DNA of 64,000 bases from Prolixibacteraceae bacterium (GTDB lineage: Bacteria; Bacteroidota; Bacteroidia; Bacteroidales; Prolixibacteraceae), in NCBI GenBank assembly GCA_003506435.1, contig DOAQ01000008.1:34644-98643 (forward strand), given 5' to 3'. The notes below the pieces were generated by a model. It was not told the origin of the DNA and did no database searches. It saw nothing but the letters and a program-made list of their open reading frames with translations. The position numbers and the translations under genes are program-made. Shown here one piece after another: positions 41,924 through 50,464 of the stretch (the stretch's first letter is position 1; every line of letters starts with the position of its first letter).

Positions 41924-43027
41924 ATGATAAAGAAATATCCCCGTGGATTAATATTCGCACTTATTTATTTCATATTCAATATTTTTGCATTGAATGCTCA
42001 GACTAAAGATTTAAAACTTTTGGACTGGAAGCCCAAAAGTCAGTTGGTTGTAAAAGAAACGATGGTATTGAAACCCAAATTTCCGGTTATTGATTTTCAC
42101 AACCATTTACGCAGGTTGGAGAATATGAAAACCTATCTGGAAGAAATGGATAAAGCCGGTGTAGTAAAGTGTATCGGATTGGATGGCAGGTCAAAAGACA
42201 ATTTTTACATTGAACACCTTAAAGCCTGCCAAAGTGTTTCAAAGGAACGATTTCTGTTGTTTTTCATGCCCGATTTCGCACAGATCGATAATCCTGAATT
42301 CGGTAAAAAAGAAGCCGGACGGATTGAAGCAGCGGTAAAAATGGGATGTCGTGGTTTGAAAATCCCCAAAGAACTGGGATTAGAATATCATGACAAATCA
42401 GGGAAGCTTGTGCCGGTCGATGACCCCCGGATTGATCCGATTTGGGAAAAATGTGCTGAATTAGGCATTCCGGTGATGATCCACGTTACAGACCCTAAGG
42501 CATTCTTTACTCCCCTGGATGAATATAACGAGCGGTACGATGAATTGGGGGCTCATCCCGATTGGCTGTTTGTTGGCAAAGATTACCCGCCGAAAGAGGA
42601 AATCCTGGCTCAACGAAACAGGGTATTTGCGAAACATCCAAACACAATTTTTATAGGAGCACATGTGGGTGGCCTTCCTGAAGAATTGCATCAGGTTGCT
42701 ATGTGGTTAGATGTTTATCCTAATTTTTACATCGACTTCTGTGCCCGCATCAGTGAACTTGGGCGTCAACCCTATACTGCCCGGCGCTTTATGATTAAAT
42801 ATCAGGATCGTATTCTTTTCGGAACCGATACCCCATGCAAAGCAGATGCATACCGTTTATATTACCGTTTCCTTGAAACCGACGATGAATATTTCGACCC
42901 CGCACCGGCACATCAACAACAAGGCCGCTGGATGATTTATGGATTGTACCTGCCGGATGAAGTATTGGAAAAAATTTATAACAAGAATGCTTTGAAAATA
43001 GTAAGCATGTATAAAGGGTCTCATTGA
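41924..43027 (+). CDS. Exported amidohydrolase-family (Amidohydro_2) enzyme
   Basis: 367 residues with signal peptide (GLIFALIYFIFNIFALNAQ, cleavage near 30). TIM-barrel metal hydrolase motifs are in order: HxH in PVIDFHNHL near 62, His in GIPVMIHVTD near 185, His in FIGAHVGGLPEE near 250, and Asp in ILFGTDTPC near 305. This fits PF04909 (ACMSD-like hydrolases and decarboxylases). The reaction is unknown; possibilities include lactone or ester hydrolysis or decarboxylation of a sugar-acid or aromatic product. It lies 13 bases after the CBM9-like gene in the same operon. Confidence 0.82.
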   Translation: MIKKYPRGLIFALIYFIFNIFALNAQTKDLKLLDWKPKSQLVVKETMVLKPKFPVIDFHNHLRRLENMKTYLEEMDKAGVVKCIGLDGRSKDNFYIEHLKACQSVSKERFLLFFMPDFAQIDNPEFGKKEAGRIEAAVKMGCRGLKIPKELGLEYHDKSGKLVPVDDPRIDPIWEKCAELGIPVMIHVTDPKAFFTPLDEYNERYDELGAHPDWLFVGKDYPPKEEILAQRNRVFAKHPNTIFIGAHVGGLPEELHQVAMWLDVYPNFYIDFCARISELGRQPYTARRFMIKYQDRILFGTDTPCKADAYRLYYRFLETDDEYFDPAPAHQQQGRWMIYGLYLPDEVLEKIYNKNALKIVSMYKGSH

Positions 43028-43067
43028 ATAATCGGTTTTTTTATTTCAAACTGTATAAAATGAATTT

Positions 43068-44318
43068 ATGAATAAAAATATTTCCTTTTTTGGAAAGCTT
43101 ATCGGACTGATTTTAGTCGTTCTCTCATTTGGTTCATGCCAGCCCGACACAAATTCGCATCATGAAACGGTTGGTGGAAACTTATATACCTACCAAAATA
43201 TAGAAACAAGATGGAGCAGTTTCGAAAACATCAATGCTGAAAAAGGTAAAGGCGGCCTGGAAAACAAGGGAGCAAAAGGGCATCCTTGCGGGCAAATCAG
43301 CAAGGGAGAATCGGTTGTCCTTCTATACGCCGAGGGCCCTGGACGAATTACACGCATGTGGTTTACGATTAATGACCGGTCACCAGAAATGCTGCGCTCT
43401 TTAAAAATTGAGATGTTTTGGGATGGTAGTGAAAAACCAGCAGTTTCTGCACCGTTTGGCGATTTTTTCGGAGTAGGGCCAGGCCAAAATACAGCTTTTG
43501 AAAATGAATTATTTGCCAATCCCGAGGGAGAATCATTCAACTGCTTTATCCCGATGCCGTTCAAAAAGTCGGCAAGAATCATTGTCACAAATGAAGGGAA
43601 GAAAGACCTTTTGATGCTTTTTTATGACATTAACTTCATCAAATCGGAGAACTGGAATGATGAGGATTTGTATTTCCATTGTTACTGGCACCGGGATACT
43701 GCGACTACTTTGACTAAAGACTTTGAGATTCTGCCCGAGATCAACGGAAAAGGAAGGTTTCTTGGTTCGTTTATAAATATGAATGCCAGTCCTGCTTACA
43801 AAAAAGATTGGTGGGGAGAAGGCGAAGTGAAGATGTACCTTGATGGAGATACAGATTATCCTACACTGGTAGGAACAGGGGCTGAAGACTATGTAGGAAC
43901 AGGTTGGGGACTCGACAAATTTGTAACACGGTATTCCGGTTGTTTGATATCTGACAGAGAAAATCAAAGATGGGCTTTCTACCGGTATCATATTCCTGAC
44001 CCTGTTTATTTTACAAGTGACTTTAAAGCTACTATTCAGCAAATTGGAGGGAATAGCAGAGAGAATGTCATGGCAATGATAAATGAAGGATTGAACCTGC
44101 TACCAATTACGTTCAGAGATTTTAATGCCAGTCGTTTCACCATGTACCACTTGCTTGATTCGGCAAATACGATAAATATTTCAAACCCTGATCTTGTGGG
44201 TCACGTCAACTATTACCGCTCGGATGATTATGCCTCAACAGCCTATTTCTATTTGAACAGGCCTGAAAATAATTTATCCATGATACAACCCATTGAAATA
44301 AGGATTTACAAATTGTAG
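43068..44318 (+). CDS. DUF2961 / GH172-family glycoside hydrolase lipoprotein
   Basis: 416 residues; lipoprotein signal ending VVLSFGSCQ (Cys24). DUF2961 features: ETRWSSFENINAEKGKGG near 45-62, GPGRITRMWFTIND near 89-103, PFGDFFGVGPGQN near 125-137, and the catalytic-region TDYPTLVGTGAEDYVGTGWG near 258-277. Characterised GH172 members act on D-fructofuranose- or D-arabinofuranose-type linkages. That hints locus 1 targets a furanose-containing glycan, but the substrate is inferred only from family. Outer-membrane or periplasmic by lipid anchor. Confidence 0.85.
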   Translation: MNKNISFFGKLIGLILVVLSFGSCQPDTNSHHETVGGNLYTYQNIETRWSSFENINAEKGKGGLENKGAKGHPCGQISKGESVVLLYAEGPGRITRMWFTINDRSPEMLRSLKIEMFWDGSEKPAVSAPFGDFFGVGPGQNTAFENELFANPEGESFNCFIPMPFKKSARIIVTNEGKKDLLMLFYDINFIKSENWNDEDLYFHCYWHRDTATTLTKDFEILPEINGKGRFLGSFINMNASPAYKKDWWGEGEVKMYLDGDTDYPTLVGTGAEDYVGTGWGLDKFVTRYSGCLISDRENQRWAFYRYHIPDPVYFTSDFKATIQQIGGNSRENVMAMINEGLNLLPITFRDFNASRFTMYHLLDSANTINISNPDLVGHVNYYRSDDYASTAYFYLNRPENNLSMIQPIEIRIYKL

Positions 44319-44355
44319 ACTGGCATTAACCCAGTAAAAATTTCAAAAGACAATT

Positions 44356-44710
44356 ATGAATTTAAGCAATAAATTAATCAGAAGAAATCCGGAGTATCTT
44401 TCCCGGAGAGGATTTATCTCCTCCTGTACTGTCTGCGGTGCGTGTATGGCAATTTCTCCGTTATTAGTTTTTGGCAATTCAACCAATTCATCAGTCAAAG
44501 ATGAAAAAATGAAGATACGGGTAATTTATTCCTTACATGCCCCTATTCAACCTAAACTCGACTGGCCTAATATCGGATTTGATTTTAATCCTTACATTGA
44601 TAATTAACGCTGTATTAAAAAAACAGTTCCCTGCATTTGAGTTTATTCCGACTTTGGCAACAAGACAAGAGAATGCTGAAAGGATATCCCAAAACATTTT
44701 AAGCATACCT
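44356..44710 (+). pseudogene. Frameshifted, truncated Tat-exported sugar-isomerase-like gene
   Basis: ATG at 44356 opens a frame with a Tat signal (EYLSRRGFISSCTVCGACMA) and then MKIRVIYSLHAPIQPKLDWP and NIGFDFNPYIDN before a stop at 44605. The adjacent frame continues the same reading: INAVLKKQFPAFEFIPTLAT, then RQENAERISQNIL, to about 44710. A loss of two A residues in GATAATTAAC near 44597-44606 would explain the break. Similarity-like sequence then ends and tandem repeats begin, so the remaining 300 or more residues of the gene are missing. The family (fucose/arabinose-isomerase-like Tat proteins of Bacteroidota) is a tentative call. Confidence 0.65.
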
Positions 44711-44737
44711 AGTTTTGAGAACGGGGGAGGTCATATA

Positions 44738-44852
44738 CATGTGAAGACTTCCCCATTAGGCTTGTGAAGGTTTCACGATTACGCATGTGAGAGTCTCACA
44801 TCCCGGCATGTGAAGGTCTCACAAGCGGGCATGTGAAAGTCTCCCGCCCCGG
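44738..44852. repeat. Five tandem 23-bp repeats with a TGTGA/TCACA dyad
   Basis: Five contiguous units of exactly 23 bases at 44738, 44761, 44784, 44807 and 44830. Each begins YATGTGARGRTYTCAC or a close variant (unit 2 starts CTTGTGAAGG); the remaining 7 bases vary (e.g. ATCCCGG, AAGCGGG). Units 3 and 4 contain TGTGA-N5-TCACA, an imperfect dyad resembling a short-spacer CRP site. The array lies between the truncated isomerase and the next sigma gene. Function unknown. Confidence 0.85.
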
Positions 44853-44974
44853 GAAGGGAAACATTCATCATTTCATGAGAAAATAATTTGGTATTTCGCG
44901 ACGACGAGGCTCAGTACCTCGAAAAACTGGGGATACTCGCCCGTTCGTGATAAATTAGGACGTTAGACAGGGAA

Positions 44975-45008
44975 AGAGCTTGATCTCGTCTTGAGACAAG
45001 CTCTTTTT
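44975..45008 (+). terminator. Rho-independent terminator between loci 1 and 2
   Basis: AGAGCTTG (44975-44982) pairs with CAAGCTCT (44997-45004), extended inward by TCTC/GAGA across a bulged A, followed by TTTTATTT. It likely ends locus 1 transcripts. The stretch 44853-44974 before it has no gene; one 24-codon frame near 44890-44955 (LVFRDDEAQYLEKLGILARS) looks protein-like and may be another gene remnant. Confidence 0.75.
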
Positions 45009-45169
45009 ATTTATCCGGTCATTAAAGCAGAATTAAACGGAAAGCTGTCCTGCAAAAATAGTAACGCATTTTCTTCTGTGCCCTTCCCCCGATCCTGATT
45101 TCCGTAAAGTTGTAGAATCGGATTAAATTTTATTCTTTTGGTAAATTTAATCTCATAACCTGTTACGGA

Positions 45170-45760
45170 ATGAGTTCCAACGTGTCGAACGAAGAATTTT
45201 TCATTTTGCAGAAAATGATCGAAGGCGACGAGGATGCCTTCAAATATTTCTTTGACACATATTATGACGATCTGTGTAACTTTGTTAACAGCTATCTGAG
45301 AGACCAAACGCTTTCCGAAGATATTGTCCAGAGTATTTTCATTTATTTATGGGAGAAAAAGGAATCCCTTCCGTCGGATTGTTCCGTCAAGTCATACTTG
45401 TACGCAGCATCAAAAAACAAGAGCCTGAATTATCTGCGCAACCTGAAAAATCAGAACCGGATTACCGGGGAAATTATGCCCCGGGCCGAATTATTTTCCG
45501 AGGCAGCAGACCGTTTCCTGGAATTTGAGGAATTGAAAAAAATTATTGGCAATGCCGTTGACGAACTGCCGGCACAATGCAAAACAATTTACCGTTTAAG
45601 CAGGGACGCGGGAATGACCAACCGGGAGATAGCAGAAGAACTCGGGATTTCGTCTAAAACAGTGGAGAACCAGATAACGATCGCAATCAAAAAAATAAAA
45701 GATTTTTTGCATCCTTACTACGACCAGATATTTATTCTTTTTCTTTCAAATCTGCTTTAA
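45170..45760 (+). CDS. ECF sigma factor of SusCD locus 2
   Basis: 196 residues. Region 2 at about 10-85 (MIEGDEDAFKYFFDTYYDDL; SEDIVQSIFIYLWEKKESL). Region 4 at about 125-180 (ELPAQCKTIYRLSRDAGMTN and helix-turn-helix REIAEELGISSKTVENQITI). Starts the second trans-envelope locus; the stop codon is the first base-pairs of a long inverted repeat leading to fecR. No convincing TAnnTTTG box upstream. Confidence 0.92.
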   Translation: MSSNVSNEEFFILQKMIEGDEDAFKYFFDTYYDDLCNFVNSYLRDQTLSEDIVQSIFIYLWEKKESLPSDCSVKSYLYAASKNKSLNYLRNLKNQNRITGEIMPRAELFSEAADRFLEFEELKKIIGNAVDELPAQCKTIYRLSRDAGMTNREIAEELGISSKTVENQITIAIKKIKDFLHPYYDQIFILFLSNLL

Positions 45761-45826
45761 TTCTACTTTAACAGGGATTCAGGGTAAAAAAAGGTTGATT
45801 TTTCTAATGTGTTAAAGTAGAATTAA
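45757..45826 (+). promoter_or_regulatory. 17-bp perfect inverted repeat between sigma and fecR of locus 2
   Basis: TTAATTCTACTTTAACA (45757-45773) and TGTTAAAGTAGAATTAA (45810-45826) are exact reverse complements around a 36-base loop. The left arm contains the sigma stop codon. It could act as an operator dyad or as an mRNA structure reducing fecR expression relative to sigma. Confidence 0.7.
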
Positions 45827-45882
45827 CAGATTCGCGTTAATAAGAATTTGAATAGACCTGTAAAAAAAAATGATTTTTCTTT

Positions 45883-45890
45883 GGGGGTAC
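45883..45890 (+). promoter_or_regulatory. GGGGGTAC motif upstream of fecR of locus 2
   Basis: TTTGGGGGTAC, the counterpart of the string at 34740-34748 in locus 1; 46 bases before the fecR ATG. Candidate ECF-type promoter core. Confidence 0.35.
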
Positions 45891-45935
45891 CTGGGTAGTT
45901 ATGTGCTGTAAGGTTAAAACAGACATATCAACAAC

Positions 45936-46907
45936 ATGGAAAATAAAGTTCCCGTTTACAAGATCATCCGGAACATTGCATCGAAGGGTGCAGAATATGC
46001 AGACGAAACCCGGGAATGGCTGGATGGTTCCAACGAAAATAAACAGATATACCAGGATCTTCTGAACCTGTGGCAGGTCACGGGCGCTTTTCCCGGTCGT
46101 TTTCATCCTGACAGGCCGCAGGCCTGGCGAAAGGTTCAAAAACAAATCCATGCACGGGAAAGAAAATATTTCATTTACCGCAGGGTTGCACAAATCGCAG
46201 CAGCAATCGTTATTGTGTTCCTGAGTGTGTGGACAGGAACTAAAATCGATAATCTTGCACAACCAAACTATACAGAGGTCATTTCTCCCGCCGGGCAGAA
46301 AACGCGCATCATTTTGCCCGACAGTTCAACGGTCTTGCTGAACGGGGGTTCCCGGATAAGGTACAGCCAGAATTTCAGTAAACAGAACCGGAACGTTGAA
46401 CTGCAAGGAGAAGGCTATTTTGATGTACGGAAAGATTTGCACAGGCAGTTTATTGTCAATACTTCCGGGCTTAACGTTAAAGTTTTTGGGACATCGTTTA
46501 ATGTAAAGGCGTATGAAAACGATCCGCTTATCGAGATTGGGCTGAAAAGCGGGAGCATCGGGATTGACCGGGATAATACCGAAATAGTGCAGCTTGTTCC
46601 CGGGCAGGTGGCAACGTTCAATAAAAATGAAAAGCAACTCAATGTTGTAAAAATGAACGTTGATCTGGTTTCAGCATGGACAAGGGACGAAATGATTTTT
46701 GAAGAAAACTCGCTGGAGGAAATTGTGAAGTACATGGAACGCTGGTACGGTGTCAACATTTTGCTTGCCCCGGAATTGCAGGATGGGGAACTGCTTACTT
46801 TAAAGGTAAAAACAGAATCCCTGCAGGAACTCCTTGAAATGATAAACTTACTAAAGCCAATCGGCTATAAAGTCGACGGGAAACAAGTGATAATTACCAA
46901 ACCATAA
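45936..46907 (+). CDS. FecR-family anti-sigma factor of locus 2
   Basis: 323 residues. Cytoplasmic part to about 80 (YKIIRNIASKGAEYADETRE). Membrane helix at about 85-105 (VAQIAAAIVIVFLSVWTGTK). Periplasmic FecR domain from about 115 (GQKTRIILPDSSTVLLNGGS; VELQGEGYFDVRKD; LNVKVFGTSFNVKAYE). C-terminal DUF4974 domain from about 250 (FEENSLEEIVKYMERWYGVN). Same role as the other FecR proteins here: holds the sigma at 45170 until the SusC STN domain signals. Confidence 0.92.
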   Translation: MENKVPVYKIIRNIASKGAEYADETREWLDGSNENKQIYQDLLNLWQVTGAFPGRFHPDRPQAWRKVQKQIHARERKYFIYRRVAQIAAAIVIVFLSVWTGTKIDNLAQPNYTEVISPAGQKTRIILPDSSTVLLNGGSRIRYSQNFSKQNRNVELQGEGYFDVRKDLHRQFIVNTSGLNVKVFGTSFNVKAYENDPLIEIGLKSGSIGIDRDNTEIVQLVPGQVATFNKNEKQLNVVKMNVDLVSAWTRDEMIFEENSLEEIVKYMERWYGVNILLAPELQDGELLTLKVKTESLQELLEMINLLKPIGYKVDGKQVIITKP

Positions 46908-46977
46908 ATACGTTAACTTAAAAAATAAATACATCGTGAAAAAAAGGACGAAACATTAGAATCCCGCAACAAAGGCA

Positions 46978-47006
46978 AAAAGGCTTACCCGGAGGGCAAA
47001 CCTTTT
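46978..47006 (+). promoter_or_regulatory. Hairpin in the fecR-susC gap of locus 2
   Basis: AAAAGGCTTACCC (46978-46990) and GGGCAAACCTTTT (46994-47006) pair with two A-C mismatches around a GGA loop, 90 bases before susC. Equivalent in position to the hairpins at 36078 and 57272 but unrelated in sequence. Confidence 0.55.
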
Positions 47007-47095
47007 CTCAAACAAAATTTATTAACTCAGCCGGAAGGAAAAAAGGTTACCGACATAACCTTGATCCAATAGAGGCTGAATAACATTACAAAACT

Positions 47096-50000
47096 ATGAA
47101 AAAAAACGGTAGTTCGGATGGGCCATGGAATTATCAATCCATCCGTAGAAAATTAATTTTGAGAATGAAACTAGTTGGAATACTGATTTGTATTGTAGGG
47201 CTAACCGCGAGCTATGCTTCGGTTTACAGCCAGCAGACCAGACTGAACCTGAACGTAAAGAATACGACGGTGAAAGATGTCCTGAAGCAGATTGAAGATC
47301 AGTCGGAATATTCTTTTATGTACAATGCCAGCAAAATTGATGTATATCGTGAAATTGACCTCACGGTAGAAAAAGGCTCTGTTGAAGATATTCTGAAAAT
47401 GATCTTTGCAGGCGAAGATGTATCGTACCGCATCATGGACCGGCATATCATAATTTCCCTGAATTCAGAATCAAAGGGAACCGAATCAGCCCGACAGAAC
47501 CTGACCGTTTCCGGAAAAGTGACCGATTCAACCGGCGCCCCGCTTCCGGGAGTTACCATTGTGGTTAAGAGTACAACCAATGGAATAATCACCGATTTTG
47601 AGGGGAAATATTCGCTGACCGGCGTTCCCGGCGATGCAACACTGGTGTTTTCGTTTGTGGGCATGAAACCGCAGGAGATTTCAGTTGCAGGTAAGTCGTC
47701 CGTAAATGTGATGATGGAAGAGGAAAGTATTGGAATTGAAGAGGTAGTGGCCGTAGGATATGGAACAATGAAGAAAAGTGATTTGACCGGGTCTGCTGTT
47801 TCTGCGAATATTGAAGCTTTTAGGGAATCCGCCAATGTTAGTATCCTGCAATCGTTACAGGGATCAGTTCCCGGTGTGCAAATCGGACAAACAAACCAAG
47901 CGGGAGAAGAAGCTTCTATATCCATAAGAGGAGTGAACACTATAAGCGGAAATACCTCCCCATTAATTGTGGTAGATGGTATTATTTACAATGGAAGAAT
48001 TGCAGATTTAAATCCTTCCGATATACAATCGGTTGATATTTTAAAAGATGCCAGTAGTAAGGCAATTTATGGGGCACAAGCAGCTAATGGGGTAATTATT
48101 ATAACAACCAAAGGTGGTAAAATTGCACAAAAACCAACAATCAGCTATTCAGGATCAGTCTCTATGCAAACACCAACAGTCAAAGCGAGATTACTTAACC
48201 GAGATGAGGTGCTGCAAAAAATAAGAGATGTAAATTACCGGAAGGCATATCTGGCCCCAGATTATACCCAATCCGATTCTGAATGGGACTTTAGTAAATC
48301 TGAATTACTACCAGAATTACAGAATGGTATAGAAAAAGGTACTGACTTTGATTGGTGGGATGCAGTAACGTCTCCAGGGTATATACAAGATCATTTGCTT
48401 AGTGTTTCCGGAGGATCAGAATTAACTACCTATTACTTTTCCGGAGGTCATACAGAACAAAAAGGATTTGTAATAAATGATAATTACAAAAGGACATCTT
48501 TAAGAATAAATATTGAAACAAAGATTACCAACTGGTTGACTGTTGGAGCCAACACATTTGGTTCTTTTACTGATTTTTCAGGAGACTATCCAACAATAGA
48601 TGGTTTAGCAAGAGCAACTTCACCTCTTGTGTCACCAAAAGACGAAAACGGAGAATTTATTGTTAATCCATTGGGTGATTCACAAGTTAACATTTTCTTG
48701 GACGCCCAATCAATTGACCGGGACTTGAAAAACAGAATTTCAGGAATTTTTTATGGAATTATAAAAATCCCTAAAATTGATGGACTAACTTACCGGATAA
48801 ATTATAGCAATAATCTCAATTGGTTCTCCACAGCAAATAGTAATGAATATTCTGCCGGGTTAACCGGTGCAGCCAGCAAAATATATGCATCCAGGCTGGA
48901 TGTAATGCTTGACAACATCTTGAATTATGAAAAGCAATTAAACGATCATGGGATAAAAGCTACGCTTGTTTCAGGTTATAGTAACAGTGAATATGATCGG
49001 ACTTATGCCAGTGGAGAAAATATACCGAACTTAAACCTGTCATACAACAGCCTTGAACAGGCCATTATACAGGAAATTTCATCTGACGCATGGAAAGAGA
49101 CAGCGATTTATCAAATGGGAAGAATAAATTACAATTATAAAAACCGGTATTTAGCTACTGCAACTATACGCCGTGATGGATTTAGCGGATTTGCAAAAAA
49201 GAATAAGTTTGCCTTATTTCCCTCATTTGGTTTAGGATGGGTTTTGTCGGATGAACCTTTTTTTAAGATCCCAAAAATCGATTACATAAAATTACGGGCA
49301 AGTTACGGGCAGAACGGAAATCAGACCTCCCGTTACAGTTCCCTCGCCCGCATTTCTGCCGATGATGGCTCTAAATATGTATATGGTGACGGGGCTTCTA
49401 CTTCACTGGGACAGTCGGTAGCTTCTTTGGCAAACAATAACCTTTCCTGGGAGAAAACAGCAGGGGTGAACTCAGGTATCGACTTTGGAATTTTAGGTAA
49501 CCGGATTAGTGGTAATATTGAGTATTACAAAACAATTACCACTGACTTGCTTTGGAACATGTCGTTACCGGAGATGACGGGTTTTTCTAAGATTACAACC
49601 AACCTCGGAAAAATTGCCAATTCCGGATTCGAATTCTCAATCAAAACAAAACTCGTAAAATCACAAAATTTTAGCTGGGATTTTGATGTGAATTTTTCTA
49701 CCAACAAAAATAAAATTATCAGTTTGTTAGGAGATGATAACAATGGAGACGGAAAAGAAGATGATTTAATAGCAAGTGGATTGTTTATAGGGAAATCACT
49801 CGGCGCTGTTTATAATTATGAAATTGATGGAATTTGGCAATTGGATGATGATATTCTTACCGGATACTATCCGGGGACATACAGAATCGTTGATCAGGAG
49901 GTCAATGGTGAAGCTGATGGCGTAATTTCCGCTGATAACGATAGAAAAATTCTCGGCAGAACAGAACCAGCATATCGATTTGGTATCCAAAATACTTTAA

Positions 50001-50446
50001 AATACAAAGATTTTACTTTACGCTTTTTTATCAACTCAATACAGGGAGGGAAAGATGGTTATCTTGGTGCCAATCATCCAAGTGGAGTTGCAAATACTTC
50101 TGGAACAGCACAAAACTCCAACTGGTACACATTTTACGACTATTGGTCTCCTTCCAATCCAAATGGGAAATATCCTATAATGTGGGAACAGGCAAAAATC
50201 ACTCCTCAAAAATATTATTCCAGGAACTTTGTCCGGCTGCAAGATATTTCGTTAGCTTATCAATTAAATCAATCATTTGCAAAAAAGATTGGTGTTGACG
50301 GAGCGAAAATATATTTGAGCGGAAAAAATATACTGACCATTACTCAATGGGACGGTTGGGATCCTGAAACAGGGCAGGGAATACAAAACACTGATGCGTT
50401 TCCTGTAATGAAAACATATACGTTAGGAATTGAAATCTCTTTTTAA
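47096..50446 (+). CDS. SusC/RagA TonB-dependent transporter of locus 2, with STN domain
   Basis: 1116 residues. Signal region LRMKLVGILICIVGLTASYA (about 22-42). STN domain near 48-115 (LNLNVKNTTVKDVLKQIEDQ). CarboxypepD-like domain (GKVTDSTGAPLPGVTIVVKS). TonB-box region IEEVVAVGYGTMKKSDLTG, plug with VRGVNTISG-type loop (SIRGVNTISGNTSPLIVVDG), and barrel ending YTLGIEISF. Base composition shifts from balanced to AT-rich at about 47810, right after the TonB box, as if a conserved 5' module were joined to a foreign barrel. Partner of the SusD at 50465. Confidence 0.95.
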   Translation: MKKNGSSDGPWNYQSIRRKLILRMKLVGILICIVGLTASYASVYSQQTRLNLNVKNTTVKDVLKQIEDQSEYSFMYNASKIDVYREIDLTVEKGSVEDILKMIFAGEDVSYRIMDRHIIISLNSESKGTESARQNLTVSGKVTDSTGAPLPGVTIVVKSTTNGIITDFEGKYSLTGVPGDATLVFSFVGMKPQEISVAGKSSVNVMMEEESIGIEEVVAVGYGTMKKSDLTGSAVSANIEAFRESANVSILQSLQGSVPGVQIGQTNQAGEEASISIRGVNTISGNTSPLIVVDGIIYNGRIADLNPSDIQSVDILKDASSKAIYGAQAANGVIIITTKGGKIAQKPTISYSGSVSMQTPTVKARLLNRDEVLQKIRDVNYRKAYLAPDYTQSDSEWDFSKSELLPELQNGIEKGTDFDWWDAVTSPGYIQDHLLSVSGGSELTTYYFSGGHTEQKGFVINDNYKRTSLRINIETKITNWLTVGANTFGSFTDFSGDYPTIDGLARATSPLVSPKDENGEFIVNPLGDSQVNIFLDAQSIDRDLKNRISGIFYGIIKIPKIDGLTYRINYSNNLNWFSTANSNEYSAGLTGAASKIYASRLDVMLDNILNYEKQLNDHGIKATLVSGYSNSEYDRTYASGENIPNLNLSYNSLEQAIIQEISSDAWKETAIYQMGRINYNYKNRYLATATIRRDGFSGFAKKNKFALFPSFGLGWVLSDEPFFKIPKIDYIKLRASYGQNGNQTSRYSSLARISADDGSKYVYGDGASTSLGQSVASLANNNLSWEKTAGVNSGIDFGILGNRISGNIEYYKTITTDLLWNMSLPEMTGFSKITTNLGKIANSGFEFSIKTKLVKSQNFSWDFDVNFSTNKNKIISLLGDDNNGDGKEDDLIASGLFIGKSLGAVYNYEIDGIWQLDDDILTGYYPGTYRIVDQEVNGEADGVISADNDRKILGRTEPAYRFGIQNTLKYKDFTLRFFINSIQGGKDGYLGANHPSGVANTSGTAQNSNWYTFYDYWSPSNPNGKYPIMWEQAKITPQKYYSRNFVRLQDISLAYQLNQSFAKKIGVDGAKIYLSGKNILTITQWDGWDPETGQGIQNTDAFPVMKTYTLGIEISF

Positions 50447-50464
50447 CCTTTAAAAATCTAAAAA

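Noticed and set aside
44738..44852. Tandem repeat as a CRISPR array
   Set aside because: Units are contiguous 23-mers without unique 30-40 base spacers, and no cas genes are present in the window.
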